Positions 45,007 to 54,348 are shown, counted from the first letter of the stretch. The stretch is 64,000 bases of DNA from an uncultured Eubacteriales bacterium (GCA_900551325.1 URVM01000003.1:186001-250000), one strand, 5' to 3'. Translations and numbers: made by a program. Notes: generated by a model not told the origin, from the letters alone.

Positions 45007-46083
45007 CTAATGTTTGGCTTCAAAATCTTTCATAAAGTCAACAAGTGCCAAAACCCCTTCAACTGGCATAGCATTATAAATACTTGCACGCATACCGCCT
45101 ACACTTCTATGTCCTTTTAAGTTTACAAAACCAGCTGCTGTGGCTGCCTTAATAAACTCCGCATCTAAAGTTTCATCACCTGTTATAAATGGAACGTTCA
45201 TTAAAGAACGATCTTCTTTTGCTGCCGTACCTTTAAAGAGTTTAGATTCATCTAAGAAGTCATATAAAATAGCTGCTTTTTCTTTATTTCTCTTTTCTAT
45301 AGCCTTAACCCCACCTTGGGCTTCCATCCATTCAAATACTAATTTAAGCATATAAATAGCATAAGTTGGTGGTGTATTAAACATAGAATCATTATCTACG
45401 TGGGTTTGATAATTTAACATGGTTGGTACACTAGCATCTGCCTTACCAACTAAATCTTCTCTAATAATAACAACAGTTACACCTGCTGGCCCTAAATTCT
45501 TTTGAGCTCCTGCAAATATAATGCCGTATTTGGTTACATCTATTTCCTCTGACATAATACATGATGATAAATCTGCAACTAGAGGAATGTTACCCGTTTC
45601 AGGTAAGGTATTAAACTTAGTTCCATAAATCGTATTATTTTGACAGATATAAATGTAATCTGCTTCCTTATCGAAAGCATCATTAGAGTAAGCTGGTATA
45701 TGACTATAAGTATCTGACTTGGAGGATGCAATCACATTAACACTTCCAAATTTTTTAGCTTCTTTAATTGCTTTTGATGACCAAACACCTGAGTCAATAA
45801 AATCTGCTTTTTTTGATCCTACCATTAGATTCATAGGTACCATAGCAAATTGTAATGAAGCACCACCTTGTAAAAATAGCACTTTATAATTTTCAGGTAT
45901 TTGCATAAGACTTCTTAGTTTTGCCTCTGCTTCTTCAATAATTTTCATATAAGCCTTGGATCTATGACTCATCTCCATAACACTCATTCCTGCATCTTCA
46001 TAGCATACAAGTTCTCTTTGTGCTTTTTCTAACACTTCAAGTGGTAGCATTGCAGGGCCTGCTGAAAAGTTATATACTCTCAT
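45007..46083 (-). CDS. serC: Phosphoserine aminotransferase
   Basis: 358 aa, PLP-dependent class V aminotransferase. N-terminal VYNFSAGPAMLPLEVLEKAQ, LQGGASLQFAMVPMNLM, PLP-lysine region FAGAQKNLGPAGVTVVI, and the C-terminal GHRSVGGMRASIYNAMP. It catalyses the second step of serine synthesis; a dedicated phosphatase (serB) is not adjacent. First gene of serC-serA, behind a strong promoter. Confidence 0.97.
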   Translation of the reverse strand: MRVYNFSAGPAMLPLEVLEKAQRELVCYEDAGMSVMEMSHRSKAYMKIIEEAEAKLRSLMQIPENYKVLFLQGGASLQFAMVPMNLMVGSKKADFIDSGVWSSKAIKEAKKFGSVNVIASSKSDTYSHIPAYSNDAFDKEADYIYICQNNTIYGTKFNTLPETGNIPLVADLSSCIMSEEIDVTKYGIIFAGAQKNLGPAGVTVVIIREDLVGKADASVPTMLNYQTHVDNDSMFNTPPTYAIYMLKLVFEWMEAQGGVKAIEKRNKEKAAILYDFLDESKLFKGTAAKEDRSLMNVPFITGDETLDAEFIKAATAAGFVNLKGHRSVGGMRASIYNAMPVEGVLALVDFMKDFEAKH

Positions 46084-46135
46084 CTTTACATCCTCCTTTT
46101 AGATTCTTTTACACTTCAGTGTAGTATAATGTTAA

Positions 46136-46164
46136 ATTATAGATAAACATTATTTAATAGTCAA
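46136..46164 (-). promoter_or_regulatory. Sigma-A promoter of serC-serA
   Basis: Minus-strand TTGACT (46159-46164), 17-bp spacer, TATAAT (46136-46141), about 53 bp upstream of the serC start. Confidence 0.82.
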
Positions 46165-46217
46165 CATTTTTGTTAAATTTTTAGAAAAATAAAAGTTAGA
46201 TGCTTATATTTATCATT

Positions 46218-47153
46218 TTAACTTAATGTAGCCACCATAACTGCTTTAATAGTATGCATACGATTCTCTGCCTCATCAAAGACTACAGAGTGCTTTGATT
46301 CAAAAACTTCCTCTGTTACTTCCATCTCCTTAACTGCAGGCAAGCAGTGCATAAAAATCACTTCTTCATTTTCTGTCTTCTTTATAAGCTCCATATTTAT
46401 TTGATAAGGTCTTAATAAAGCAATACGTTCACTTGCTTTATCCTCTTCCCCCATAGAGCACCATACATCTGTATAAAGGACATTTGCCCCTTTTACTACC
46501 TCTAAATCATCGCTTACTTGTAAGCTTCCACCACTTTCTTTTGCATAGGAATTACAAGTATTTACTAAACCTTCTTCTGGCCATAAACTTTTAGGTGCTA
46601 CAATGACAATATCCATCCCCATCTTTGTACATCCAATCATAAGACTATTAGCCATATTATTTCGTCCATCTCCAATATAAACAAACTTTTTACCCTTAAG
46701 CTTACCTAAGTGTTCCTTAACTGTTAATAAATCTGCTAAAATTTGAGTTGGGTGGTATAAATCAGTTAATCCATTATAAACTGGCACACCACTATATGCC
46801 GCTAGTTCTTCTACTGTCTTTTGAGAAAAGCCTCTAAATTCAATAGCATCAAAAAGTCTTCCAAGTACACGTGCTGTATCTTTTACACTTTCCTTATATC
46901 CAAGTTGAATATCATCTTTTCCTAAGTACTCTGGATGTGCACCTTCATCTACACAAGCTACAGTAAAAGCACAACGGGTACGTGTAGAAGGTTTTTCAAA
47001 AATAAGTGCAATATTTTTCCCTTTTAAAGTATCTCCTTTAATGCCCATTTTCTTCTTTAGTTTAAGTGTTGCTGCAAGATCAAGTAATGCTTCTATCTGT
47101 TCACTACTAAAATCGTGTAGTGTTAAAAATGATTTGCCTTTTAATCCAAACAT
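46218..47153 (-). CDS. argF: Ornithine carbamoyltransferase
   Basis: 311 aa. Makes citrulline from ornithine and carbamoyl phosphate. Carbamoyl-phosphate motif KPSTRTRCAFTVA, YHPTQILADLLTV, YIGDGRNNMANSLMIG, ornithine loop DVWCSMGEEDKASERI, and the catalytic Cys in MHCLPAVKE. Single gene; no other arg genes nearby, so it could serve biosynthesis or arginine deiminase catabolism. A TATAAT with a weakly spaced -35 lies upstream; no clear ARG box was found. Confidence 0.95.
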   Translation of the reverse strand: MFGLKGKSFLTLHDFSSEQIEALLDLAATLKLKKKMGIKGDTLKGKNIALIFEKPSTRTRCAFTVACVDEGAHPEYLGKDDIQLGYKESVKDTARVLGRLFDAIEFRGFSQKTVEELAAYSGVPVYNGLTDLYHPTQILADLLTVKEHLGKLKGKKFVYIGDGRNNMANSLMIGCTKMGMDIVIVAPKSLWPEEGLVNTCNSYAKESGGSLQVSDDLEVVKGANVLYTDVWCSMGEEDKASERIALLRPYQINMELIKKTENEEVIFMHCLPAVKEMEVTEEVFESKHSVVFDEAENRMHTIKAVMVATLS

Positions 47154-47254
47154 AAATTCACTCCTTATTAATATTTATTTATTATCTTGCATAATTATTT
47201 ATATTTATAAATATTATACTTTATTCTACCTAAAATCAATAGTTTTGTAAAAAA

Positions 47255-47282
47255 AATCCTATACATTATTTATGCATAGGAT
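47255..47282 (-). terminator. Second of two tandem terminators after the HAD gene
   Basis: Minus-strand ATCCTATGCAT / ATGTATAGGAT stem with one mismatch, followed by a run of eight T. Sequence is nearly the same as the hairpin at 47324-47352. Confidence 0.82.
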
Positions 47283-47323
47283 CATATTAATAGCACTTAA
47301 TTCATCATTACTTTCAAAAAGTA

Positions 47324-47352
47324 AAACCTATGCCTTATTTATGCATAGGTTT
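47324..47352 (-). terminator. First of two tandem terminators, overlapping the HAD gene stop
   Basis: Perfect 10-bp arms AAACCTATGC / GCATAGGTTT around a 9-nt loop; on the minus strand it is followed by TTTTA. It overlaps the last codons of the upstream gene. Confidence 0.75.
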
Positions 47353-48019
47353 CTTGGTTTTTATTTTCATAGTAAGCTATAATTTCTCTATAATCTTCTA
47401 CGAAATAGTGCGCCTCTTGTCTTAAACGCTCTTCCATTTCTTCATCTTGTCGATCCCTTATAGCACAGCTTGTCATACCTGCTCTTTTTGCTGCTAAAAC
47501 ACCATTCGGTACATCTTCGAAAGTCAGACAGCGTTTAGGTTCTACACCTAAGTCTTTTGCTACCTTTTCATATACATAAGGATAAGGTTTGCCCTTTTCT
47601 ACTTCACAAGATGTACAGATAGCTCCAAATTTATTTTTAATGTGATGAACCTCTAAAATTACATTAATTAATTCATAAGAATTACTCGTAGCAATACCCA
47701 TCTTGATGCCTTGTCCATCTAGATAATCTAAAAACTCACGTACTCCTTCTTTAAGAGGTACTTGACTTTTGTAAAACTCAAGAGCTATTTGATTAATATC
47801 TTTTTTAATCTTTTCTACATCATCTTCAATGTTAAAACGAGTCTTCATATACTGAGCAGTTTCTGTAAAACTCATCCCCTCTACTTCTTCTTCTGAAAAT
47901 TCATCAGCTTTAACACCAAATTGTCCTAAATAAATCTCATCAATTTTATCCCATGCCCACATGGAATCTATCAGTGTTCCATCTAAGTCAAATATAACTG
48001 CATCAAATGTGTCATTCAT
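47339..48019 (-). CDS. HAD-superfamily sugar-phosphatase/phosphoglucomutase-like hydrolase
   Basis: 226 aa. Motif I FDLDGTLIDSMWAWD (nucleophile Asp and general acid Asp), helical cap domain, motif II GIATSNSYELI, motif III Lys in EKGKPYPYVYEK, and motif IV LTFEDVPNGVLAAKRAGM. Belongs to the beta-phosphoglucomutase-like HAD group; substrate not predictable. A hexanucleotide repeat lies 32 bp upstream of its start. Confidence 0.9.
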   Translation of the reverse strand: MNDTFDAVIFDLDGTLIDSMWAWDKIDEIYLGQFGVKADEFSEEEVEGMSFTETAQYMKTRFNIEDDVEKIKKDINQIALEFYKSQVPLKEGVREFLDYLDGQGIKMGIATSNSYELINVILEVHHIKNKFGAICTSCEVEKGKPYPYVYEKVAKDLGVEPKRCLTFEDVPNGVLAAKRAGMTSCAIRDRQDEEMEERLRQEAHYFVEDYREIIAYYENKNQETYA

Positions 48020-48050
48020 CCTATTATCTTTCTCCCTCCAACTAGCTATC

Positions 48051-48100
48051 TATATCTATATCTATATCTATATCTATTCCTATTTCTATTTCTATTTCTA
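48051..48100. repeat. Hexanucleotide simple-sequence repeat
   Basis: Eight consecutive 6-bp units: TATATC four times, TATTCC once, TATTTC three times, then TA. It lies in the 131-bp gap between the HAD gene start and the pseudouridine synthase stop, followed by degenerate CTAACTA-like repeats. Confidence 0.95.
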
Positions 48101-48150
48101 ACTGTATTTAACTAGCCATCTTCCTAACTATTTTTCTTCCTAACTATCTA

Positions 48151-48888
48151 TTACTTCTCTTCTTGTCCTTTTAAGCAATCAAGCTCTTCTTGTGTTAACT
48201 GACGATATTCACCTAAGGCTAAGTCCTCTGGAAGTTTTAAGTTTCCCATACTTATACGTTTAAGATAAGTAACTTCTTTTCCAACAGCCTTCATCATACG
48301 TTTTACTTGGTGGAACTTACCTTCTTTAATAGTTATATATACTTTTGAGTTTTCCTCGTTTGCTTCTATAATCTCAAGGCTTGCTGGCATACAAGGTTTA
48401 GCTTCACCTATATCTATACCTTCACTAAAGGCTATGCAGTCTTCCTTAGTCACTTGACCTGTTACTTTGGCGTAGTAACATTTATCTACATGCTTTTTAG
48501 GAGATAGGAGGGCGTGATTAAACTTACCATCATTAGTGAGTATTAAAAGTCCTTCCGTATCTTTATCTAACCTACCTACAGGTGCTAGTGTTCTACCTCT
48601 TGTAATAGGGTCTAAAAGATCCATAACTGTCTCTTGTTTAGGATCTTCTGTAGCAGTAATATAGCCCGCTGGCTTATTTAAAATATAGTAATAAAAAGTT
48701 TTATAATCTACTACCTCTTCACCAAGGCTTACTACATCTTCTAATGGATTAATACCATATTCAGGGCGCTTTTCTACTTCTCCATTTACTTTAACTTTTT
48801 TCTTTTTTATAAGTTGCTGCACTTGGGAACGAGAACCATATCCTGTATGTACCAAGTATTTATCCAATCTCATTTTCTTTTCTACCAT
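48151..48888 (-). CDS. rRNA pseudouridine synthase (RluB/RsuA family)
   Basis: 245 aa. N-terminal S4 RNA-binding domain (RLDKYLVHTGYGSRSQVQQL) and catalytic domain with the active-site Asp in PVGRLDKDTEGLLILTNDG and KEGKFHQVKRMMKAVG. The shorter RsuA-like spacing suggests 16S rRNA as target, but RluB cannot be excluded. Confidence 0.92.
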   Translation of the reverse strand: MVEKKMRLDKYLVHTGYGSRSQVQQLIKKKKVKVNGEVEKRPEYGINPLEDVVSLGEEVVDYKTFYYYILNKPAGYITATEDPKQETVMDLLDPITRGRTLAPVGRLDKDTEGLLILTNDGKFNHALLSPKKHVDKCYYAKVTGQVTKEDCIAFSEGIDIGEAKPCMPASLEIIEANEENSKVYITIKEGKFHQVKRMMKAVGKEVTYLKRISMGNLKLPEDLALGEYRQLTQEELDCLKGQEEK

Positions 48889-48996
48889 TTATCTTACCAT
48901 CATTTCTATATTATTTAATCACTTTAAATTTATTAGCTTTCTAATATATATTGTACATCATTTTTGAAACTTCTTATAGTCCCTATTACTATCTCC

Positions 48997-50364
48997 CTAA
49001 CTCATCATACGCCAATTTGAGGCATATAAGTTTTTCAAGGTACCATTTTGACTTTTCACCCAACCTAGTGGATAACCGCCTACCCCTACTACATGAAAAC
49101 CTTTTGGTACGTCTATAAGAAGGGTTTCACCCTTTAAATATTTGACTACATTTACATCTTCAATACTAAGATCAATATATTGTTTAAACATTTCCTTTGG
49201 ATAAGCAAGAGCTAATACTTGAGAAGGTACAAAACGTTTGTTTTTTACTTCTCCTAAATACATACCACTTCTTATTACACGAAGGCCTTCTAAGTCTGGT
49301 GCATCTTCACTATGTATATAAATTTTATTATTAAGTTCAATAATTGGTGTATTCACATCTATATGGGTATATACTTCAATGAATTCTTTTAGAACGCCTA
49401 TATCTTTTATACATTGTTTAACTTTTAGACGTTTTGTCTTATCTTGGGAACTACCTATCTTTTGTAATAAACAAACAAAATGTCCTTCTCCTTTTAAATG
49501 ATGTGGCCAAAGTCTTAAGGCGCCACTTAGTTTATTAGAACCTTCTTTTACCCATTCTGGACGGCCTTGTTGAATCCCACCTACACCTTCTAATGGTACA
49601 ATGTTACAGTCTTCATGTTTGCTTAGAAAGGCTTGAATCATCTCTTCATTTTCTTCTGGTGAAAAAGTACAAGTAGAATAAAGCATCATTCCATTTTCTT
49701 TTAGCATTGTATAAGCATGTTCTAAAATCTCTTCTTGAAGCTTAGTACAATGATCTATCCCGTGAGTTTCCCAACTCTTAACCGCATTTTCGTTTTTTCT
49801 AAACATGCCTTCTCCAGAACAAGGAGCATCTATAAGAATTTTATCAAAATACCCTGGTAACTTCTTCGCTAAACGCTCTGGTGTTTCAGCAGTAATAATA
49901 CTATTACGTATACCAAAGTTTTCAATATTTTTCATAAGTGCCATAGCACGTGTTGCACTAATATCATTACTAAAAAGAAGGCCTGTTTGCCCAAGTTTAG
50001 CTCCTACTTGAGTGGACTTACCACCTGGTGCTGCACAAAGATCTAATACTTTATCTCCTTCTTCTATAGGTATATAGGCCCCTGGTGCCATAGCACTAGG
50101 TTCTTGTATATAATAAAGCCCTGCATGAAAATAAGGATGTTTACCGGGTCTATCGTCTTCTCTATAATAGTAACCTTCCTTACACCAAGGTACACTTTCT
50201 AATCCTTCAAAAGGTGAAAGTTCTTCCCATGTCTTATTGTCTATTTTCATTGTATTAATACGAATACCATGATACTCCGGGAAATTATAACTCTCCATAT
50301 AAGCGTTGTATTCATCTTTTAAAAGTCCTTGAATTTTCTCTTTAAACTGAATAGGTAGTTCCAT
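48997..50364 (-). CDS. RsmB/NOP family RNA methyltransferase (RsmF/YebU-like)
   Basis: 455 aa m5C methyltransferase. SAM-binding motif I VLDLCAAPGGKSTQVGA, motif IV DAPCSGEGMFRK and motif VI YSTCTFSPEENEEMIQAF carry the two catalytic cysteines. A C-terminal extension (about residues 300-455) resembles the RsmF rRNA-recognition domain. Probable 16S rRNA target. Separated from neighbours by about 110-140 bp on each side. Confidence 0.92.
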   Translation of the reverse strand: MELPIQFKEKIQGLLKDEYNAYMESYNFPEYHGIRINTMKIDNKTWEELSPFEGLESVPWCKEGYYYREDDRPGKHPYFHAGLYYIQEPSAMAPGAYIPIEEGDKVLDLCAAPGGKSTQVGAKLGQTGLLFSNDISATRAMALMKNIENFGIRNSIITAETPERLAKKLPGYFDKILIDAPCSGEGMFRKNENAVKSWETHGIDHCTKLQEEILEHAYTMLKENGMMLYSTCTFSPEENEEMIQAFLSKHEDCNIVPLEGVGGIQQGRPEWVKEGSNKLSGALRLWPHHLKGEGHFVCLLQKIGSSQDKTKRLKVKQCIKDIGVLKEFIEVYTHIDVNTPIIELNNKIYIHSEDAPDLEGLRVIRSGMYLGEVKNKRFVPSQVLALAYPKEMFKQYIDLSIEDVNVVKYLKGETLLIDVPKGFHVVGVGGYPLGWVKSQNGTLKNLYASNWRMMS

Positions 50365-50507
50365 GTGATGTCCTCTTATCTTTTAATGTCTAGGTTGTAT
50401 TAATCTTATCTTTTATTTTATAATTGATTTAATGATTTACTACATATATATCCATATTTACTTATCTGTATAAAATTAGACTATTACTGATTTTATGTTG
50501 TTAGAGT

Positions 50508-51200
50508 TTAAATTTCTCCAATATATTTAGGTTCAAAATTTAAATAATCTGCTGCAACTAAATGATAGTTAATCCCCTCATATTCACCTTGTAAGGCTTT
50601 TGACCAGGCACCTTCATCGTGCAAATGTCCAAAAACTACTTGACTTACAGGGTAGTTTTCTAAAAGCTTTGTAAAAGCTGAGGGTTCTCTTTTTTCATTA
50701 GTAGGTGGATAGTGAAGGGCAACAATTATTTCTTTTGCACCTTTTTTCTTAGCATCTTCTAGGGAAAGCCTTAACCTCTCTACTTCACGTTTATATACTT
50801 TTTCATCTTCTTTTGTCATTTCTTCTTGCTGTGACCATGCTCTTGTGCCACAGATTGCAACACCCTTTTCTACTAAATAAGCTGTATTTTGAAGGAAGTA
50901 AAGTCTTTGATCTAACTGATTAAGTCGGCCTATCTTTTCCCACCAATAGTCATGATTACCTTTTATGCATACTTTCTTTCCAGGTAAGTTTGCAATAAAC
51001 TCTAAGTCTATCTTGGCTTCATCTAAGCGCATCCCCCAAGATAGATCACCACAAAGTATGACTAAATCTTCTTCCTTTATTTTATTTAACCAATTTCTTT
51101 GTATAGCCTGTACATGGTTTTTCCAAGCATCTCCAAAAATGTCCATGGGTTTATCCACTCCAAAGCTTAAATGTAAATCACCTATGGCATAGATTTTCAT
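50508..51200 (-). CDS. Calcineurin-like metallophosphoesterase
   Basis: 230 aa. Canonical metal-binding motifs GDLHLSFG, GDLSWGMRLDEA, KGNHDYWW and VFGHLHDEGAW, with HYPP as an additional His site. YkoQ/Ser-Thr-phosphatase-like predicted phosphohydrolase; substrate unknown. Alone, with 140-bp AT-rich gap downstream and 110-bp gap upstream, neither with a recognisable element. Confidence 0.88.
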   Translation of the reverse strand: MKIYAIGDLHLSFGVDKPMDIFGDAWKNHVQAIQRNWLNKIKEEDLVILCGDLSWGMRLDEAKIDLEFIANLPGKKVCIKGNHDYWWEKIGRLNQLDQRLYFLQNTAYLVEKGVAICGTRAWSQQEEMTKEDEKVYKREVERLRLSLEDAKKKGAKEIIVALHYPPTNEKREPSAFTKLLENYPVSQVVFGHLHDEGAWSKALQGEYEGINYHLVAADYLNFEPKYIGEI

Positions 51201-51310
51201 TCATTTACTCCTTATCCTTCTAACCTTTGTTAGTAAATAGATTGCGACTTATTATAGCATAATTTAAATCCTATTCCAACGGCTTTAATGACGAAATAAA
51301 AGGACTCTTT

Positions 51311-52336
51311 TTATTTTGTTTCTAGATATTCCAAGATACTATAGGGATTCACCCAAAATTCTTCATTGCTTGGTGTTTTTACTGCAATACCTATATGTAA
51401 ATGGACAGGGAATTTTCCTCTTGTGCCTTCTTCTCCATATCCTGTATCTCCCATTAAGCCAATGACTTGACCGGCTTTTACCCTATCTTCTTGTTTAAGA
51501 TTTTTAGGATAACTATCTAGATGAGCATAGTAAAAATAGGCTCCGTTTTCACTTCTTATCCCTACTCTATAACCACCCACTTGGTTCCAACCTATATTTT
51601 CTACTACTCCATCTGTCATACTTCTTACTTGTATTTTCCCAGCTTCCTCCTCTTTAGACATAATATCAATACCATAGTGTAGTCTATCTCCTTTATAACT
51701 TCTAGCTTCCTTCCAACCATTCTTGTAAGTATATACATTCTTTTCTTTAATAGGAAAGCACTCTATATCATAGATAAACTGCTTGTACACCTGTGCAGCA
51801 TGATCATACATACCAAACTCATCTAAAAGATTGGTAATATCTTTTTCTTTAATACATTTTTTAATTTCCTCATTTGATACACCTTTATAAGACTCTACAG
51901 CCCACACAGCAAGTGTGTAGGCATAGTCTTTTTGATATTTTAAAGAAAGCTTAAGCATTTCATCTAAAGTTTTAGCTCCAATATTTAAGTCTTGCATATA
52001 GTCTATATAACCTTTTGATATTTGTTGTTCTACCTTGGTCGTTTCCTTAGAAGACTTCTCTTCTTTTGCCTTTAACCCACCACTGCATTTTGAAAAGATT
52101 AAAATAACCCCTACTGCAATAAGCAAAATACCTATAAGCTTTTTCATATTTTCTATTCCTTCAAAAGCCACAAATTGATTTCTTCCCCTATTCATTTTAG
52201 ATAAGGATGGTGCTTTTACAACAGAAAAATTAATTTTATTACTAGGTATTATTTGCCCTCTTTTTCTTCTTGTATAATTACGTTTTCTACTCATATCATA
52301 TGTTACTTGACCTATAAAACGCTGGAAACTCTTCAC
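51311..52336 (-). CDS. Membrane-anchored M23 (LytM) family peptidase
   Basis: 341 aa. A basic N-terminal 63 residues, a membrane segment at about 66-83 (LIGILLIAVGVILIF), a linker helical region and a C-terminal LytM domain with zinc ligands H and D in LHYGIDI and the HxH motif HLHIG. Probably cleaves peptidoglycan cross-links outside the cell. The start is GTG (52336) with GGGGGAG upstream. An internal ATG at 52147, preceded by AAGGA and starting right before the membrane segment, is a real alternative that would remove the basic domain. Confidence 0.85.
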   Translation of the reverse strand: MKSFQRFIGQVTYDMSRKRNYTRRKRGQIIPSNKINFSVVKAPSLSKMNRGRNQFVAFEGIENMKKLIGILLIAVGVILIFSKCSGGLKAKEEKSSKETTKVEQQISKGYIDYMQDLNIGAKTLDEMLKLSLKYQKDYAYTLAVWAVESYKGVSNEEIKKCIKEKDITNLLDEFGMYDHAAQVYKQFIYDIECFPIKEKNVYTYKNGWKEARSYKGDRLHYGIDIMSKEEEAGKIQVRSMTDGVVENIGWNQVGGYRVGIRSENGAYFYYAHLDSYPKNLKQEDRVKAGQVIGLMGDTGYGEEGTRGKFPVHLHIGIAVKTPSNEEFWVNPYSILEYLETK

Positions 52337-52356
52337 CTTTTCTCCCCCTCACTCTA

Positions 52357-52393
52357 TAAAAAAAGAAGAAGCACCTTATTATGCTTCTTCTTT
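52357..52393 (-). terminator. Terminator of the TIGR01212 gene
   Basis: Minus-strand perfect 12-bp stem AAAGAAGAAGCA / TGCTTCTTCTTT with an 8-nt loop and T-run; it overlaps the end of the coding region. Confidence 0.85.
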
Positions 52394-53335
52394 CGTCACA
52401 AAACCTTTTACTGCCTTACCATTCAAATAATTACATAAATCTCCTTGTTTCCAATGGTTGGCCTCCATCTTTTCTATAATTTCATCATGGATTTTCCACC
52501 AACTTGTATTCCAATTTGCAAACAAAGTGTATTCTTCTGGTGCCCTTCCAATAATACGTTGAATCACTATATTTGGTGATAAATAACGTAGGAAAGTAAT
52601 CACTCTTTCTTCGTACTCTTCCATAGAAATCATTTCAAATTCCCCAGCTTCATATTGGCGTCCCATCTTTGTTCCTTTTGTAATATATAAAGCATGGAGT
52701 TTAATATAATCCATATTTAAAACACTCATCAGCTTAGCATTTTCAATCACATCATCTAAATTATCCCAAGGTAAGTTTAAAATTAAATGAGTACAAATGG
52801 AAAAACCATAAGCTTTAATACGTAGGACCGCATCTAAATACTCACTTAGTCCATGTCCTCTATTAATCTTTGCTAATGTATGATAGTTCATAGTTTGTAA
52901 ACCTAGTTCAATACATACATCATAGCCTGTTTCCTTTTGCCAACTATGAATGGCCTTTAAATAGGCTTCATTAATACAATCTGGTCTTGTAGATATGCTA
53001 ATACCTACTAAATCTTTATGATGTATTTGACTAAGTACCTCTTTAAAAGTTTCAAGAGGCATATAAGTATTACTGAAATTTTGTAAGTAAGCAATAAACT
53101 TTCTTGCTTTATACCGTTTTCCTATATATTCAATGTTCTGCTTTAGTTGATCTTCTATTGTAATTTTTGTATCTAACATTTCGTAACCTATTCCTACATC
53201 ACCACAAAAGGTACAGCCACCTTTGCCACATGTACCATCTCTATTAGGACAAGTTACAGGCAAGTTTACAGGAATTTTATAAACCTTCTCGCCATATTTT
53301 TCTTTTAATGTATCTGCATAACGTTTATAAGTCAT
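52379..53335 (-). CDS. TIGR01212 family radical SAM protein (YtqA-like)
   Basis: About 318 aa. It starts MTYKRYADTLKEKYGEKVYK and has a Cys-rich SAM motif in PVTCPNRDGTCGKGGCTFC, ISISTRPDC and ELGLQTMNYHTLAKINRGHG (elongator-like core). Family function uncertain, possibly tRNA-related. The ATG at 53335 is preferred: AAAAGGAG lies 11 nt upstream. The longer frame to a TTG at 53401 lacks a ribosome-binding site. Confidence 0.9.
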   Translation of the reverse strand: MTYKRYADTLKEKYGEKVYKIPVNLPVTCPNRDGTCGKGGCTFCGDVGIGYEMLDTKITIEDQLKQNIEYIGKRYKARKFIAYLQNFSNTYMPLETFKEVLSQIHHKDLVGISISTRPDCINEAYLKAIHSWQKETGYDVCIELGLQTMNYHTLAKINRGHGLSEYLDAVLRIKAYGFSICTHLILNLPWDNLDDVIENAKLMSVLNMDYIKLHALYITKGTKMGRQYEAGEFEMISMEEYEERVITFLRYLSPNIVIQRIIGRAPEEYTLFANWNTSWWKIHDEIIEKMEANHWKQGDLCNYLNGKAVKGFVTKEEA

Positions 53336-53549
53336 GGGTGCGTAAACTCCTTTTCCATAGGTGTTTTCTTTTATGGTAAAACGAGTCTTATCATTTGTCA
53401 AACAAGCTTTATATTCTATATATAGCTATAATTTGGATATATATTCCAACTTCAGAAATATTGAATAAAAATTTTTTTGTAACTCATACTATGTACAATA
53501 GAGTTTCATCTATATATTTCCAATTCGTTTGAAAGGTAGGTAATAAGCT

Positions 53550-53768
53550 ATGCAAACTAAAGGTTTAGATGTTCTTGCACTTACACTTGTTATTATAGGA
53601 GCAATCAACTGGGGACTTATTGGTTTCTTCAAATTTGATTTAGTATCCACTTTATTTGGAGGCCCAACCTCATGGATTAGCCGTATTATTTTTGCTCTAG
53701 TAGGTCTTGCTGGACTTTACGCACTTACTTTCTATGGCAAATCATCTCACAACAGCCATAATGCTTAA
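53550..53768 (+). CDS. DUF378 family small membrane protein
   Basis: 72 aa with two membrane helices (about residues 9-28, and 45-62 containing IIFALVGLAGLYAL). It contains IGAINWGLIGFFKFDLVSTLFG, a hallmark of DUF378. Function unknown. GAAAGGTAGGT precedes the ATG. One of few plus-strand genes here and followed by its own terminator. Confidence 0.85.
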   Translation: MQTKGLDVLALTLVIIGAINWGLIGFFKFDLVSTLFGGPTSWISRIIFALVGLAGLYALTFYGKSSHNSHNA

Positions 53769-53774
53769 TTTTTA

Positions 53775-53810
53775 AAAAATAACTAGATAGAATACTGTCT
53801 AGTTATTTTT
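53775..53810 (+). terminator. Terminator of the DUF378 gene
   Basis: Hairpin with 16-bp arms (AAAAATAACTAGATAG with one G-T wobble) and a 4-nt loop; the 3' arm ends in a T-run. Confidence 0.85.
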
Positions 53811-53916
53811 ATACCTATTTTTGTTTAAATTTTTATAAAATTTTTTTAAAATTAAAGGATATTTTAGTCAATATGTTGAATATGTATATTAATAAATCAT
53901 ATTAGGGGTGATAACC

Positions 53917-54327
53917 ATGATACAGATTATTACAGGTCAAACAGGTGAAGGTAAAACAAAACAAATGATTGAACTGGCAAATGACAAGATTAGAAACTCA
54001 GACGGACATATTGTTTACATTGATAGCACAACACAACATCGCTTTGCTCTTTCTCATCACATTCGTCTTATTGAAACAACTTCTTTTCCCCTCCATGCCC
54101 ATGATTTTTTTGGCTTTATTTGCGGAATTTTATCTAGCAATCATGATATTGAACTTATTTTCATTGATGAGCTCACTCAAATCACCCGTCTTGGTATTGA
54201 TGAACTAGCAATTTTCTTTGAAAGACTTAAACACCTTTCTGATAAGCATAATGTACATTTTATTGTCGGTGCAGCTTGTTCTAGTCAAGATATCCCAGAT
54301 TCTCTTCTTTCCTTCTTAGTAGCGTAA
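53917..54327 (+). CDS. Small orphan P-loop ATPase of unknown function
   Basis: 136 aa consisting of almost nothing but a P-loop fold: Walker A GQTGEGKTKQ at residues 7-16, hydrophobic Walker B LIFIDE near residue 82, a sensor-like FIVGAACSSQD near the end. No membrane segment or DNA-binding domain is visible. Layout resembles a stripped-down PilT/Zot-like ATPase core, but I cannot name it. The start at 53917 follows AGGGGTGATAACC; the frame's earlier GTG lies in that site. Monocistronic, ending at a strong terminator. Confidence 0.75.
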   Translation: MIQIITGQTGEGKTKQMIELANDKIRNSDGHIVYIDSTTQHRFALSHHIRLIETTSFPLHAHDFFGFICGILSSNHDIELIFIDELTQITRLGIDELAIFFERLKHLSDKHNVHFIVGAACSSQDIPDSLLSFLVA

Positions 54328-54348
54328 TTTACTCATTATAAAATGAAT

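Noticed and set aside
47154..47250. ARG box upstream of argF
   Set aside because: The AT-rich sequence contains no convincing match to the known ArgR operator.
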